DNA of 64,000 bases, taken from the NCBI GenBank assembly GCA_012934845.2, contig WNNJ02003189.1, forward strand, positions 52,977 to 116,976. The letters run 5' to 3'. This stretch comes from Pomphorhynchus laevis. Taxonomy: Eukaryota; Acanthocephala; Palaeacanthocephala; Echinorhynchida; Pomphorhynchidae. The notes under the pieces were generated by a model. It was not told the origin of the DNA. It saw only the letters and a program-made list of their open reading frames with translations, and ran no database searches. The position numbers and the translations under genes were made by a program. Numbering within the stretch: position 1 is the stretch's first letter; each line of letters starts with the position of its first letter. This document shows positions 52,127-62,321 of this stretch, piece after piece.

Positions 52127-52966
52127 GTTGACAGTTAGTCAGCGAAATACAAAATAAATTTAGTCCTCTCTTGTATTTACTAATAGTTACTAATTTAATA
52201 GTAATATCAAAAAGACATTTACCTATTTTAAAGTAGATATTAGATGAAGAACTTGAAGCTTTTGTTGCATGTTATTTTCCTTTCGTCAAATTCAATACAA
52301 AGTTTTACGTTATTATATAAGCATTTCACTTTTTAAATTTATTTGCAACGACACTATGTATAGATAGTGTCTTTAGACACTTCTAAAGAACATAGCAAAT
52401 TAAAAAACTATTAAAATTTTGTAATATTTTATTTATAAAAACATTCAACTAACGCGCTAATAATATATTAATTATTGTTAATAATTAATAATGTGACAGT
52501 CAGCGAAATACAAAATAAATTTAGTTCTCTCTTGTATTTACTAATTTAATAGTAAAATATATCAAAAATATGACATTTACCTATTTTAAAGTAGATATTA
52601 GATGAAGAACTTGAAGCTTTTGTTTCATGTTATTTTCCTTTCGTCAAATTCAATACAAAGTTTTACGTTATTATATAAGCATTTCACTTTTTAAATTTAT
52701 TTGCAACGACACTATGTATAGATAGTGTCTTTAGACACTTATAAAGAACATAGCAAATTAAAAAACTATTAAAATTTTTGTAATATTTTATTTATAAAAA
52801 CATTCAACTAACGCGCTAATAATATATTAATTATTGTTAATAATTAATAATGTGACAGTTTATGTGACAGTCAGCGAAATACAAAATAAATTTAGTTCTC
52901 TCTTGTATTTACTAATTTAATAGTAAAATATATCAAAAATATGACATTTACCTATTTTAAAGTAGA
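52127..52966. repeat. Tandem repeat of ~361-371 bp, about 2.3 units
   Basis: CAGCGAAATACAAAATAAAT starts near 52140, 52501 and 52872. The stretch between (through GATGAAGAACTTGAAGCTTTTG and GCAACGACACTATG) is almost identical in the first two units, with small indels. The third unit breaks off near 52966. Confidence 0.85.
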
Positions 52967-53589
52967 AATCCTAAATTTTTAAGTATAAATTTTATTCAAA
53001 AATATAAAATTATAAATAATTACGTACAATTGTGTTTTACTAACAGTCAATCAGCAAAATATTAGATAAATTAGTTCCTTGATGTTTCAATATTTAATAG
53101 TTTGCTATAACTCGATTGTTTTGTTATGCGCGAGTGAGAAAACCATTTTTGATTGAATTATTTTGTAATATGAAAAGTTAAACGATCAATTAATTCGAAA
53201 TCCAATGTGAACTTCGTGTTGATTAGCGAATTTAAAGTAGATTACAAATGTAAAATGATGAGCCATCGGTAGATGGATGTGCGTTAAATCACTTTTTATT
53301 GGTGCATAATAAATATTAACTGTTTTGAAAATAAAAAGTAATCATGCATTTAGTTTTAATCGTCTGACTCAATTTTAGCATTAATTACAAGTTTTTTTTT
53401 GCCAAAATTTAGATTCGTTCTTAGTCCGTTAATTATTTAGCTAATTGTACATTGATAGAATGCGACTTGGTAGAAGCATATACGGTTCATAAATATCTGC
53501 TAGGAAGTTGCGTTACTTTATCCGATTACAAAATACTAAGTAGCATACTAGTCCAACAATCAGTAATATTTAGAGCACAGTATATAATT
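52967..53589. other. AT-rich non-coding stretch
   Basis: No gene is supported. A diverged start of the neighbouring tandem unit (CAGTCAATCAGCAAAATAT, about 53045) is visible. Confidence 0.4.
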
Positions 53590-53609
53590 TTTCGTAGAAA
53601 ATTACAGGT

Positions 53610-53725
53610 AATTTTCTGAAGATGCTAACAGAAGTTAGCGAAATATCAAAAATAATTTCCTCTTTTCTTTGATCCAGCTACAATAATTATTTATCAATAA
53701 TGGGTCCTTATCAACTAATTAAAAA
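53610..53725. repeat. Inverted repeat arm, left
   Basis: TTTTCTGAAGATGCTAACAG, TTAGCGAAATATC and GATCCAGCT...ATTATTTATCAATAATGG match, in reverse complement, 55305-55405. The two arms lie about 1.6 kb apart around a foldback element and the host exon. Confidence 0.65.
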
Positions 53726-53863
53726 GTTGATATATAAACTCAGCAATTAGAAATTAACTCATAACTAGGAATTTTTAGCAGTTACGTCGATTTAAAATTG
53801 ATTATCTAATTTAATTATATTTTAAATTTAAAGTCATTTATTTATAAATATGTACTAATAAAT

Positions 53864-54092
53864 TTTAGTAATCATATAAGCCTGACGCGAAAGAATGACG
53901 AATGCCGTTTCGTCATCACTATGACTCATCAGTGCCAGTTCCCTCCCACTGCTGGATGCAGAGGTGGACTAGCAGTCGTCTGCTAGTCCACCTCTGCATC
54001 CAGCAGTGGGAGAGAACTGGCACTATTGAGTGATAGTGATGACGAAACGGCATTCGTCATTCTTTCGCGTCAGGCTTATATGATTACTAAAA
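53864..54092. repeat. Foldback element (near-perfect 112-bp palindrome)
   Basis: Arms 53864-53975 and 53980-54092 are reverse complements with few mismatches and a 4-nt loop (TCGT). Each arm ends in TTTTAGTAATCATATAAGCC or its complement. One arm holds a hammerhead-like core. Parts (CACTGCTG-ATGCAGAG, CCGTTTCGTCAT) recur in the foldback at 59196-59790, so the two are related. The small frame 54026-54256 is a by-product. Confidence 0.85.
53897..53932 (-). ncRNA. Hammerhead ribozyme-like core
   Basis: On the minus strand the order is CTGATGA (53932-53926), stem II GTC...GAC, GAAA, stem III ACG (53908-53906) with loop GCATT and CGT (53900-53898), then C (53897). This is the conserved hammerhead order, with a GTC cleavage triplet. 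I could not find a convincing stem I. The matching arm at 54021-54057 has a mutated CTATTGA core. Possibly a relic of a hammerhead-bearing SINE-like repeat. Confidence 0.5.
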
Positions 54093-54379
54093 ATTCACGC
54101 GAAATAATATCGTCATTTGAGGTAATAAATTTTAGAAACGTACAAATTTCTTTATTATATTTTAGATATGAAAATCTATATACAACGATAATCGACCGTT
54201 CTATTTCATCTATGAACCCAGCAATTTCACATATTGCACTATTTACTTTGATTTAACTGTAAATTTGTGACCATTTTTTAAATGCGAGCTAAATCCGTTG
54301 AAAAATTGAGTACTCACGGATCACATAGTGGTTAGTTGATAACACTATAATTTTATGTTCCAACGACTTCTGTTTACAG

Positions 54380-54660
54380 GATCGCGTAGATCAGATGCCC
54401 GAAACAATCCATATCATCAAGCTCAACAACAATCAACCTCATCACCGTCTAGTTCTACTATTAGATTAGCCGCATCTACTTCTTTAGACCGCATTTCTAA
54501 TGCCCATTGGTTGAACAGCGTTGAATATCAAGTGTCGATACAAAGCAAAGTAAATGAATTGTTTTTGCGTTGGCTATCAAGCAATGAAACACAGAATAAT
54601 TTAAAACAAGCTATTGTACAAATCAAGCAAACTGGACAACTTGGTGTAATCGAAAAGACG
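54380..54660 (+). CDS. Host exon, PP2A B'' (PPP2R3-like) regulatory subunit N-terminal region
   Basis: A splice acceptor (TGTTTACAG, 54371-54379) and a donor (GTAAGC, 54661) bound 281 bp of open reading frame in +1 phase at the start and phase 0 at the end. The 93 encoded residues start with a polar Ser/Gln-rich stretch and end with SIQSKVNELFLRWLSSNETQ and NNLKQAIVQIKQTGQLGVIEKT. The latter resembles the N-terminal signature of vertebrate PR48/PR70 (VDELFLYWLSEASTQRML). B'' subunits target protein phosphatase 2A. The EF-hand-containing remainder is not seen here, so the window covers only part of the gene. Confidence 0.6.
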
Positions 54661-55299
54661 GTAAGCTGTATTCTAATGCGTGTTTATAAGTATTACATGC
54701 TATTTCCACGAGATAAAATTCAAATTATTTTATTAATAAATGTTATATTTTATATAAATAAATATATTTTTTTGTTAATTCATTGTTAAAATACATTTTG
54801 TGTAAATATTTTCATATTATAATATATCTCAATATGTAATACTAATATTTTCATCGCTATTGATATCATCTTCAACACAAAAGTTTTCCACGAGCAACAA
54901 TTATTAATAAATGATATATTTTACTAAAATACAAATTATTTTTTAGAGAAATATTTTGTGAATATATTTTGTAATATATTATATATAATCACATTTTGGT
55001 TATATTGACTTCAATATTTAAACTATTTAAAAACTATTTCAAATTCCAGGTCCGCTTTTATTGCTGTAAAGCTTGACAATGTCAAGATAGATCTGGAAAT
55101 TATCCCTTTCATCAATCAGCACATGAAAATGTTTTCGAAAATTGCCTCCATAAGATAACATTTTTAGAACAAACTTTCATAGGAAGTTGGTAGTGTTTGT
55201 GAAGACTTCATATCTTCACAAATATGTTTTGTTAATTCTTTTGTAAAATACAATTTATATTTCTATTTTTAATACATTATAAATTTTAAATAGTTGATA
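54661..55299. other. Probable intron, AT-rich
   Basis: This follows the donor at 54661. No further exon of the same gene is convincing. An open stretch after TTCCAG at about 55048 was considered and not accepted. Confidence 0.4.
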
Positions 55300-55425
55300 C
55301 TGATCCATTATTGATAAATAATTATTGGAGCTGGATCAAAGAAAGAAGAAAAATTATATTTGATATTTCGCTAACATCTGTTAGCATCTTCAGAAAATTA
55401 CAATGTTTTTTAAATTGTACATGCT
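55300..55425. repeat. Inverted repeat arm, right
   Basis: Reverse complement of 53610-53725, with good identity over about 100 bp (CCATTATTGATAAATAAT, GATATTTCGCTAACATC, TGTTAGCATCTTCAGAAAAT). A further direct relative of the left arm lies at 55826-55915. Confidence 0.65.
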
Positions 55426-57240
55426 TATATAACAATTCAAAACGATCACTGCCATTTTATTTGAGGTGCTGCTGTTATTGTCGATAACCAGCTGATTTTA
55501 CTGTTGTTTGTAATAATGTTGTAAACTATTCTTTCGTTAAAATAATCTTTTCAATTTTTATACTTTTATTTAACTTTTCTCGTAATCTTGATTATTATTT
55601 TTTATATTTTTTATTTTCAAATTATTTATTTTAAATGGAAATATTATGGTTATTATTTTTGTTTTGTTTCTAAACTATTGTGAATCATCGCTTTTATTGC
55701 GATTTGTGTACCTTCAAAAGTTGACGAAATCGTGCCACAATTCCAACAACGTTGAAAGCAGAAAACGGCGATCGATTTGAACTATTTTATAAAGCATGTA
55801 CATTTGAAATAAAAGATTGCTATTTTCAAAGATGCTAACAGGTTAGCGAAATATCTAATAAAAATTGCCTTATTTCATCTTCTTTCTTCTTTTTTCTTTA
55901 ACGAGCAATTATTAATAAAAACAAATTATTTTATTAATAAATGTGATATTTTATAGAGAAAAAATTTCGTTAGTTAACAGTTAATACATTTTTTGCTATA
56001 TTGTGATAAATGTAAATACAAGCGAGATAAGTACATGGTATTCTAAATCAACTCATTTCAATTTTTCTAATTGCAAATAAAAATCCATTTTCGATTTAAT
56101 ACAGCTACCGTATAATGTATGAAAGACATAAATTTATTAGTGACCTACAGGCAATTAGCGCTAAACACTATCTGCGTATTACAGGATCCAAGACTCAAAT
56201 TTTCATATTTACCAGCATAGCTCAGAGCAATCTGAAATATCGAATCACGCTTGTATTGATCAATAAATAGTCTTCACTAATCCATATAATGACAATTCAC
56301 GTGGACTTCCAAAAATAACAGTATTTACAGATTTCTGAATTTACTGAAAGCCAAGCGTACTTTGTATCCGTTCATAATTTTAAAAAATAAACTTTTTTAA
56401 TTATGCGATTTGTTATAAAATAAAAATAATTTTTCAACTTCTTATAAAATAATTCTGTGATATTTTTTAAGTAATTTGTTTATAAGAGACGTAAGTACGT
56501 ATTGAACCGCTATGACCAAACAAATTGACAAATATTTTGTACATTCATAACATCCGATTTAGTTCTATAATCAGCTTTTACTTGCAAGTCTACCCAACAC
56601 ATTTACTCTACATATCATTGATTTTTAAACGCCATTTTAGCTATCATAATTTTTAATGTATCAAAATCAATTAAAATATTTTTTTATTTTTGCTAATTTT
56701 TTTAACATTTTCTGTAATGTTCATTTTGTTTAAGAATGGTTTCTTTATTACATAAGAATAACATCAAAGCAAAACATTATTATACGCTTTCTAATTTTTA
56801 AATCCTCCATTACAAAACATTCTTGTTCTTTAAAACTTATGGCTTATAAAGATTTTTAGCTGTTTAAAATTTTGAATTACATAATAAATATTAATTTAGT
56901 TCGAATTTATGCATTATATAAATTCAAAAATTACAACGGCAGCGCAAATATCAAATAGTGTTTCAAGAATCGGAGTCAAATTTAATAATATGGCATATTA
57001 TTCGATAATTGAATTTATTACATCATTATAACTTAGCTGATGAATAGGTTAATAATCAGTTGGTTATTTGGTTATTTTGATGATTTTAATATAATTACTT
57101 CAAGCTCAATGTTACGGTTAGATATCAATACGACTGCAAAATAATATATAATTATATCGTTACGATGTATTAGTAACATATGTATTTATTAATTTATTAC
57201 GATAGGCACTAATATGATTGAATAATATATAATTATATCT
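55426..57240. other. AT-rich non-coding stretch with a dispersed repeat
   Basis: No gene is supported. At 55826-55915 GATGCTAACAGGTTAGCGAAA repeats part of the 53.6 kb arm. A duplicated string (ATAATATATAATTATATC followed by TTACGATGTATTAGTAACAT) occurs at 57140-57180 and 57220-57260. Confidence 0.45.
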
Positions 57241-57249
57241 TTACGATGT

Positions 57250-59160
57250 ATTAGTAACATACGTATTATTACTATATTACTATTTGCTCTTAGTCGTTCA
57301 CAGGCAACTTCTGCGTTTTAATGTACATAGATTTTGTCGAAACACACTTGCTTTCTCTAATGACTTTTTAACTAAATGGAAAACTCTCAATTCTCTACTT
57401 TCTCGTTCCTCTGTCATCTTTACCTTTGATTCTCGATTATCCGATTACCTAATTTCAAAAACAATTTATCTTTTCGATTCGATCATCGTCCTTTTACAAT
57501 CTTCTTGTATCCCGTCTATTCGTACCAATGAGCTCTTTTACCTACTTGCGGTATGTGAAGATGATGTATCTTGCCTTCTTATTTCGTCAACCTGTAAGTT
57601 CTCTCCTGTCGATCCCATCCCTACTCGAATCCTCAAATTGTTGTTCACTGACTTTACAACTTTCCTTCCAAGTTCCTTTAACTCGTTGATCCGGAATGGA
57701 ATATGTCATATTCTTTGGAAAGCTGTCATTGCTCGTCCCCTACTTATAAAGACCTCTTTTGACCTCTCTCTTCCTTCATCTTATCGCCCAATATCAATTC
57801 TACCAACCATATATAAAATTCTTGAACACCTTGTCTTAGATCAGATAAACAAGTATCTCTCTTCTTAGTTGCTCTACACTTTCAATTTGCTTCCCGCTAC
57901 AATCATCTCACCATGCTAGATGTCATAAAGTATTTGATGATCAGCACTTCGCTCGTGACAAAAAACTTTGTAGTGTGGTAATACCGCTCCATCTTTCATC
58001 TGCATTCGGCATTGTCGATCACAAAATCCTTCTTTATCGTCTTAGCTATCATTATGGCTTCTTTTCGTCTACCTTGGCTAAATACTCTTCATATTTCTTC
58101 GATCGATCATTTTCCGTTCATTCTAATTCAATGTGTTCTCCTTTATCTTCACTCTCTTGTGGTGTACATCAAGGTTCAGTACTTGGCCATATTATCTTTT
58201 TGCTTCTTCTTAGAGATTTATTTACAACTAATAAATTCTGATTCAGAGTAATGCAGTACGCTGATGATAAACTTCTTTATTCTCACTCGTCTCATTTCCA
58301 AAGCCATTTTTTCATATCCTCGTCGAATTGTCTTCGTGCTCTATCAGGACGTCTAATTTCTTTGTGCATAAATCTCAATCCTACCAAATCTAATGTGTTA
58401 TGGATTTTACCCTCCTCCGTTTCTGTATATCCTCCTTCACTTTATCTTCAGATTAAATTATTCTTGCTGTAAATTATTCTTACTAGTATTTCTAGGTATT
58501 CACTTTGACAATAACCTTCATCTCGATCCCTTCATTCGTGATAAAACTAGATCTTCAAATATTCTTCTCCGTAATATTCGTCTCGTCAGAAATTCTCCAG
58601 ATTCTATTTTATGTAAATCTCTTATCTTCTCTCTTCTTTTCCCATGTATTGATTACTGTCTTAGCCTTCTCGTCTTCTATTCATAGTCATCCATTAAACC
58701 TCTTCAGCGCCTCATTAACAGTGATGTGTGCATCCTTTTTCGACATCGTAAATACGATCATATCTCCGCCTATTTATCAAAACTCGGATGGCTTAGTATT
58801 GAACATCGCGTTCGTATTCGTCTGCGTTGTCTAACTTATCGCCTTCTCCATTGTAATTCTCCATCTTATCTTTTTGTACAAACTCTAAGTGAATCTCGCT
58901 CTCTTTCCATTCACCTGCGTTCCTGTGCTTCTCTTCTGTTACACGTAGATCTTTACTCAACCAACTTCGACCGTCGATCCCTACATATCGCTGCTCCTCT
59001 CTTTTGGAATTCCTTACCTGATAACATGCGATATTCATCCTCACTCCTTTTTAATAATTAACTACGTTTTATGCTTTTAATCGAGTAACTTGTTCTCAAT
59101 ATGTATCGCTTTTGTGGGCTTGTAAGCACACAGTCTATGTGCGTTTGCTACATTAAAAAA
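57250..59160 (+). mobile_element. Old LINE family A-like copy
   Basis: Plus-strand frames give SCKFSPVDPIPTRILKLL and SYRPISILPTIYKILEHLVL (57284-57868), HLSSAFGIVDHKILLYRL and CGVHQGSVLGHIIFLLLL (57975-58241), MQYADDKLLYSH (58251-58472), and the C-terminus RNIRLVRNSPDSIL, FPCIDYCLSLL (58393-58686), SPSYLFVQTLSESRSLS (58726-59061). Its 3' end (about 59125-59155) has a hairpin, GCACA...TGTGC, followed by an A-rich tail, analogous to family A. Frameshifts are many, and it is more diverged than other copies. Confidence 0.75.
57284..59061 (+). pseudogene. Family A-like reverse transcriptase, multiply frameshifted
   Basis: All RT landmarks are recognisable in order, including the YADD catalytic pair, but spread over at least five frames. 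The GVPQG motif reads GVHQG here. The endonuclease is absent, as expected for a 5'-truncated copy. Confidence 0.75.
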
Positions 59161-59195
59161 TTTCCCTTTTTATATACTATTAATTATTATATATT

Positions 59196-59790
59196 ACGTC
59201 AAGGATGGTGAGCTGAAAGAAAACCGAAAACGAACACAGCCTAACGCTGTGCCGTTTTGTCATTGTTTATACTCATCAGTACCGGATACCTCCACTGCTG
59301 CATGCAGAGAGGACCGGTGGACGGAGCGTAAACTAACAATGAATCATCAGTGTGATACAAATATCACACTGGGAGTATACACTGACTGGTCCTGTAATAA
59401 CTACAATGAATTCCCATCGTAAAAAATACGACTAAAATCGCAATAACTGCGCACGTAGTGTCATCACATCACTACGAATATATAATAATCCATTTTCAGC
59501 AAATTATGACGTCAGATTTTAGTCGTATTTTTTACAAACACTGATGGGAATCCCTTGTAGTTATCACAGGACTAGTCAGTGTATACTCCCAGTGTGATAT
59601 TCGTATCAACCTGATGAGTCATTGTTAGTTTACGCAGCCGTCTACCAGTCTTCTCTGCATCCAACAGTAGCGGTATCCGGTACTGATGAGTCTAAACAAT
59701 GACGAAACGGCACAGCGTTAGGCTGTGTTTGTTTTCAGTTTCTTTCAGCTCACCATCCCTGCCGTCATAATTTGCTGAAAATGAGAGTTA
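59196..59790. repeat. Large foldback element with ~245-bp arms
   Basis: The left arm 59196-59441 and right arm 59513-59770 are reverse complements with moderate divergence, around a centre of about 70 bp. The arms contain CACAGC...GCTGTG hairpins and the hammerhead-like core. The centre's CATTTTCAGCAAATTATGAC is itself repeated in reverse just outside the right arm (59765-59790). Shared blocks with the 53864-54092 foldback show they are one family. Confidence 0.85.
59683..59719 (+). ncRNA. Hammerhead ribozyme-like core
   Basis: CTGATGA (59683-59689), GTC, 8-nt loop, GAC, GAAA (59704-59707), then stem III ACG (59707-59709), loop GCACAG and CGT (59716-59718). The loop differs from the 53.9 kb copy while the stem is kept. 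The cleavage-site base would be T (59719). No stem I partner is evident. The opposite arm's copy (59240-59278) is degenerate (AAAAC instead of GAAAC). Confidence 0.5.
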
Positions 59791-60329
59791 TTATATATTA
59801 ATTGTTATATTATTAGATATTATTTATTATATTATTAATTATTTATTCATCTTCTATTATTCGCAATATAGTATTAGAGGATTTTTACAAAGTAACTTAT
59901 ATTATTATATTAAATGTCTATGTGAAATCGACTAAAATGCAACTGCGATAATAATTATTTCTTTAAGTTTGTTTTGGAAATCGTAGATGAACTTTAAAAT
60001 GTGGCCCAGAAACTTTACAAATTTTGATGACACATTTTAATGTTTCACATTAAAGGCTTTTTAATTATGATTCTTATGTACAGAGTTGATCAAAATTTAC
60101 CAAAATTAAATAAATTGTTTTCGAGTTAAAAATCCTAATTTGTAAGCTGAATATAGAAGCTTTTAGGTACTGTAGTATAAATTGTATAAATGCCATCATA
60201 TACATTTTATCTTCACGCCTGAATGTGTTATTAAACATAACTTTTAACGTTTTGCTTAAAAATCTTAACATTTTGACATTGTGCCATATTTGTTTTTATC
60301 CAGACGTTCAATAATAGAGTGGTGAAATA
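59791..60329. other. AT-rich non-coding stretch
   Basis: No gene is visible. The part at about 60245-60326 is an imperfect inverted match of 61966-62040. Confidence 0.4.
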
Positions 60330-60950
60330 ATCAAATCAGATAACTGAGTCTACGTATTTTATACTATAAATAAATAAAAATAAAGATAAATAATAAATAA
60401 TAATAAGATTTTGTGTAATTTATATTTATATCAATTTAAAATCTAAAATTGAAATATAAAATCTAAAATTAAAATGAAATTTAAAATAAAAGTCAATTTT
60501 CATGAATTGATTAATAAATAACAGACGAAGTATAAGAATAAGGATTTAAGAAATCAGATTAGCTATCTGAATCTAAGTATTCTATACTATATATAAATTA
60601 AAAATAAAGATTATAAATAATAAATAATTATATAATATTTTATACAATTAATATAAATAATAATTATTAATAACTTCGACTTTGCATAGTTGTGCGTAGA
60701 GTTCATCAGGAGGAACTGCTATGTTATCAGGTTTCGCCCCCTTCCTATTCCTCTACCCAACGTAGCAGGGGGTCAAATAAGCGCTAATGACGTATTTCCT
60801 CTAATAAAATTCGATTATTTAGTGTACTTTATTCTAATACAAAGCATATTGTTTATTATCCATTTGTAAAAAACTCCGCTTAATAGTATATATTTATTTT
60901 AAATAATATTGTGTTGATTTATACTTCTCCCTTATAAGAAATAAAAAATT
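60330..60950 (-). mobile_element. Two PLE 3' tails, one nested or tandem
   Basis: The PLE tail end (AACTGAGTCTACGTATTTTA) occurs at about 60348 and a diverged one (CTGAATCTAAGTATTCTA) at about 60568. The structured motif follows at 60710-60801 and a short RT-proximal remnant near 60840. No RT coding sequence remains. A first tail interrupted by a second is the simplest reading. Confidence 0.65.
60710..60801 (-). ncRNA. PLE tail structured-RNA motif, copy 3
   Basis: The plus strand reads GAGGAACTGCTATG (60710-60723), then CGTAGCAG with a G-U compatible change, a GGGGGTC partner for GCCCCC, and a closing TTCCTC near 60796. The conserved AGGTTTCG segment lies between the two stems. Confidence 0.5.
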
Positions 60951-61074
60951 TCATCAAACTTGCTTGAAAATTAACGAAAAAATAATGTCGTATCAAACAC
61001 ATAGTGTTAGTATTTCTGCCATATGGTATGTTACTGGGAAATCAAATCCATAATCAATAATAACTTGTCAGTAG

Positions 61075-61400
61075 AACAAATCAGATCAGTCCACGTATTT
61101 TATACTTTATAAATCAAAAATAAAGATAAATAGTAAATAATTATATAAGATTTTATACAATTTTTATTTATATCAAGTGAAAATTTAAAATTCAAATTTA
61201 AAATAAAAGTCAATTGTAATGAACATACTAATAGATAACATACAATTTATAAGAATAGGATTAAAGGTAATCAAGAGGAACTGCTATGTTATCAGGTTTT
61301 GGACCTCTATTCCTCGACGCAACGTTGAGCAGCGTTGCCAAATAATTGAAATATTTATGTCTTATAAGAATCTGATGAATAAATTGTGATGAATAAATAA
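61075..61400 (-). mobile_element. PLE 3' tail fragment
   Basis: The tail end (CAGTCCACGTATTTTATAC, about 61088) and a degenerate structured motif (61275-61375) are present. There is no coding part. Confidence 0.6.
61275..61375 (-). ncRNA. PLE tail structured-RNA motif, copy 4 (degenerate)
   Basis: GAGGAACTGCTATGTTATC is kept, and a GAGCAGCGTTGCC segment lies downstream, but the pairing partners have drifted and the outer stem does not close. Confidence 0.4.
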
Positions 61401-62290
61401 TCATACACTTGTGGACATTATAAGTTATTTTTTATAGTTTATCTAGCCTATTATATAATTGACATGATTAAGAGAAGTAAAATACAAATATGGACGTGTA
61501 AAGAAGTTCAGCCTAAAGAGGCTTTAATGCGCTAAGATCGAAGACCAAAAATTAAGGAGTTTTGCTTACCCACTTATTCACAAACATACAACAAACTCAT
61601 TAAATGTTTTGCCAGCTCTTAAATAATCTTTAAAGTCTAAGTTATAAGTCAGTTTAGAAACCTTTAAGAATTGGAGTATTCTGAAAGTAACATTGCTCTA
61701 CACAAACCTTAATAAGATATCAAGTAAATTAAAACTGAATTATACTGCACAATCCCAGGCCGAAATATACGAAAATAATAATATTACTTTGCCGTTTAAA
61801 GAATGATACGTACATATGTCAGAAATCATTATTTTGTTTTCATCAAAACAAAACTATATCAGCTATAATTGTATACTAAACACCTATGCAAACATTAAAC
61901 ATCTCTAGGCAAATTTTATAAATTTATTCTTAAATGATGCTAATGGGTCCTTAATATTTTAATACTTCACCACTCTATTATCTAAAGTTTGGTAAAAAAC
62001 ATTAATACGACACAATCCCAAAATTTTTAGAAAACAATTTTTTAGTTAAAAATTATTTTTTTATGGCAAATATCAACCGTTAAGATATGAAAATGCATAC
62101 GGTGGTATTTATACCTGAAAACCTATACTCTCCAGCTGTTATAATTTTTAATTTGAAATTTTTCCGAATTTTTAACTCACAACAATTTTTAAATAATTTT
62201 TGTTAATTTTGAATAGCTCTGTAAAGGAGTATTTGTCTCGATAAAACAAATGCCCTTAATGGGAATAACATATCCAATTTTACATACAAA
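61401..62290. other. AT-rich non-coding stretch
   Basis: No gene is visible. A segment at about 62028-62090 (TTTTTTAGTTAAAAATTATT, then TATCAACCGTTAA) recurs at 63735-63810, a dispersed AT-rich repeat. Confidence 0.45.
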
Positions 62291-62321
62291 ATTTAAAGAA
62301 AAAATTATTAAAATAAAAAAT

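Noticed and set aside
54026-54256. 76-codon plus-strand frame beginning MSDSDDETAF
   Set aside because: It starts inside the foldback arm and shows no similarity or splice support.
55048-55158. Possible second exon after TTCCAG (SAFIAVKLDNVKIDLEII)
   Set aside because: No similarity to B'' subunits, no clear donor, and the frame closes soon after. Too weak.
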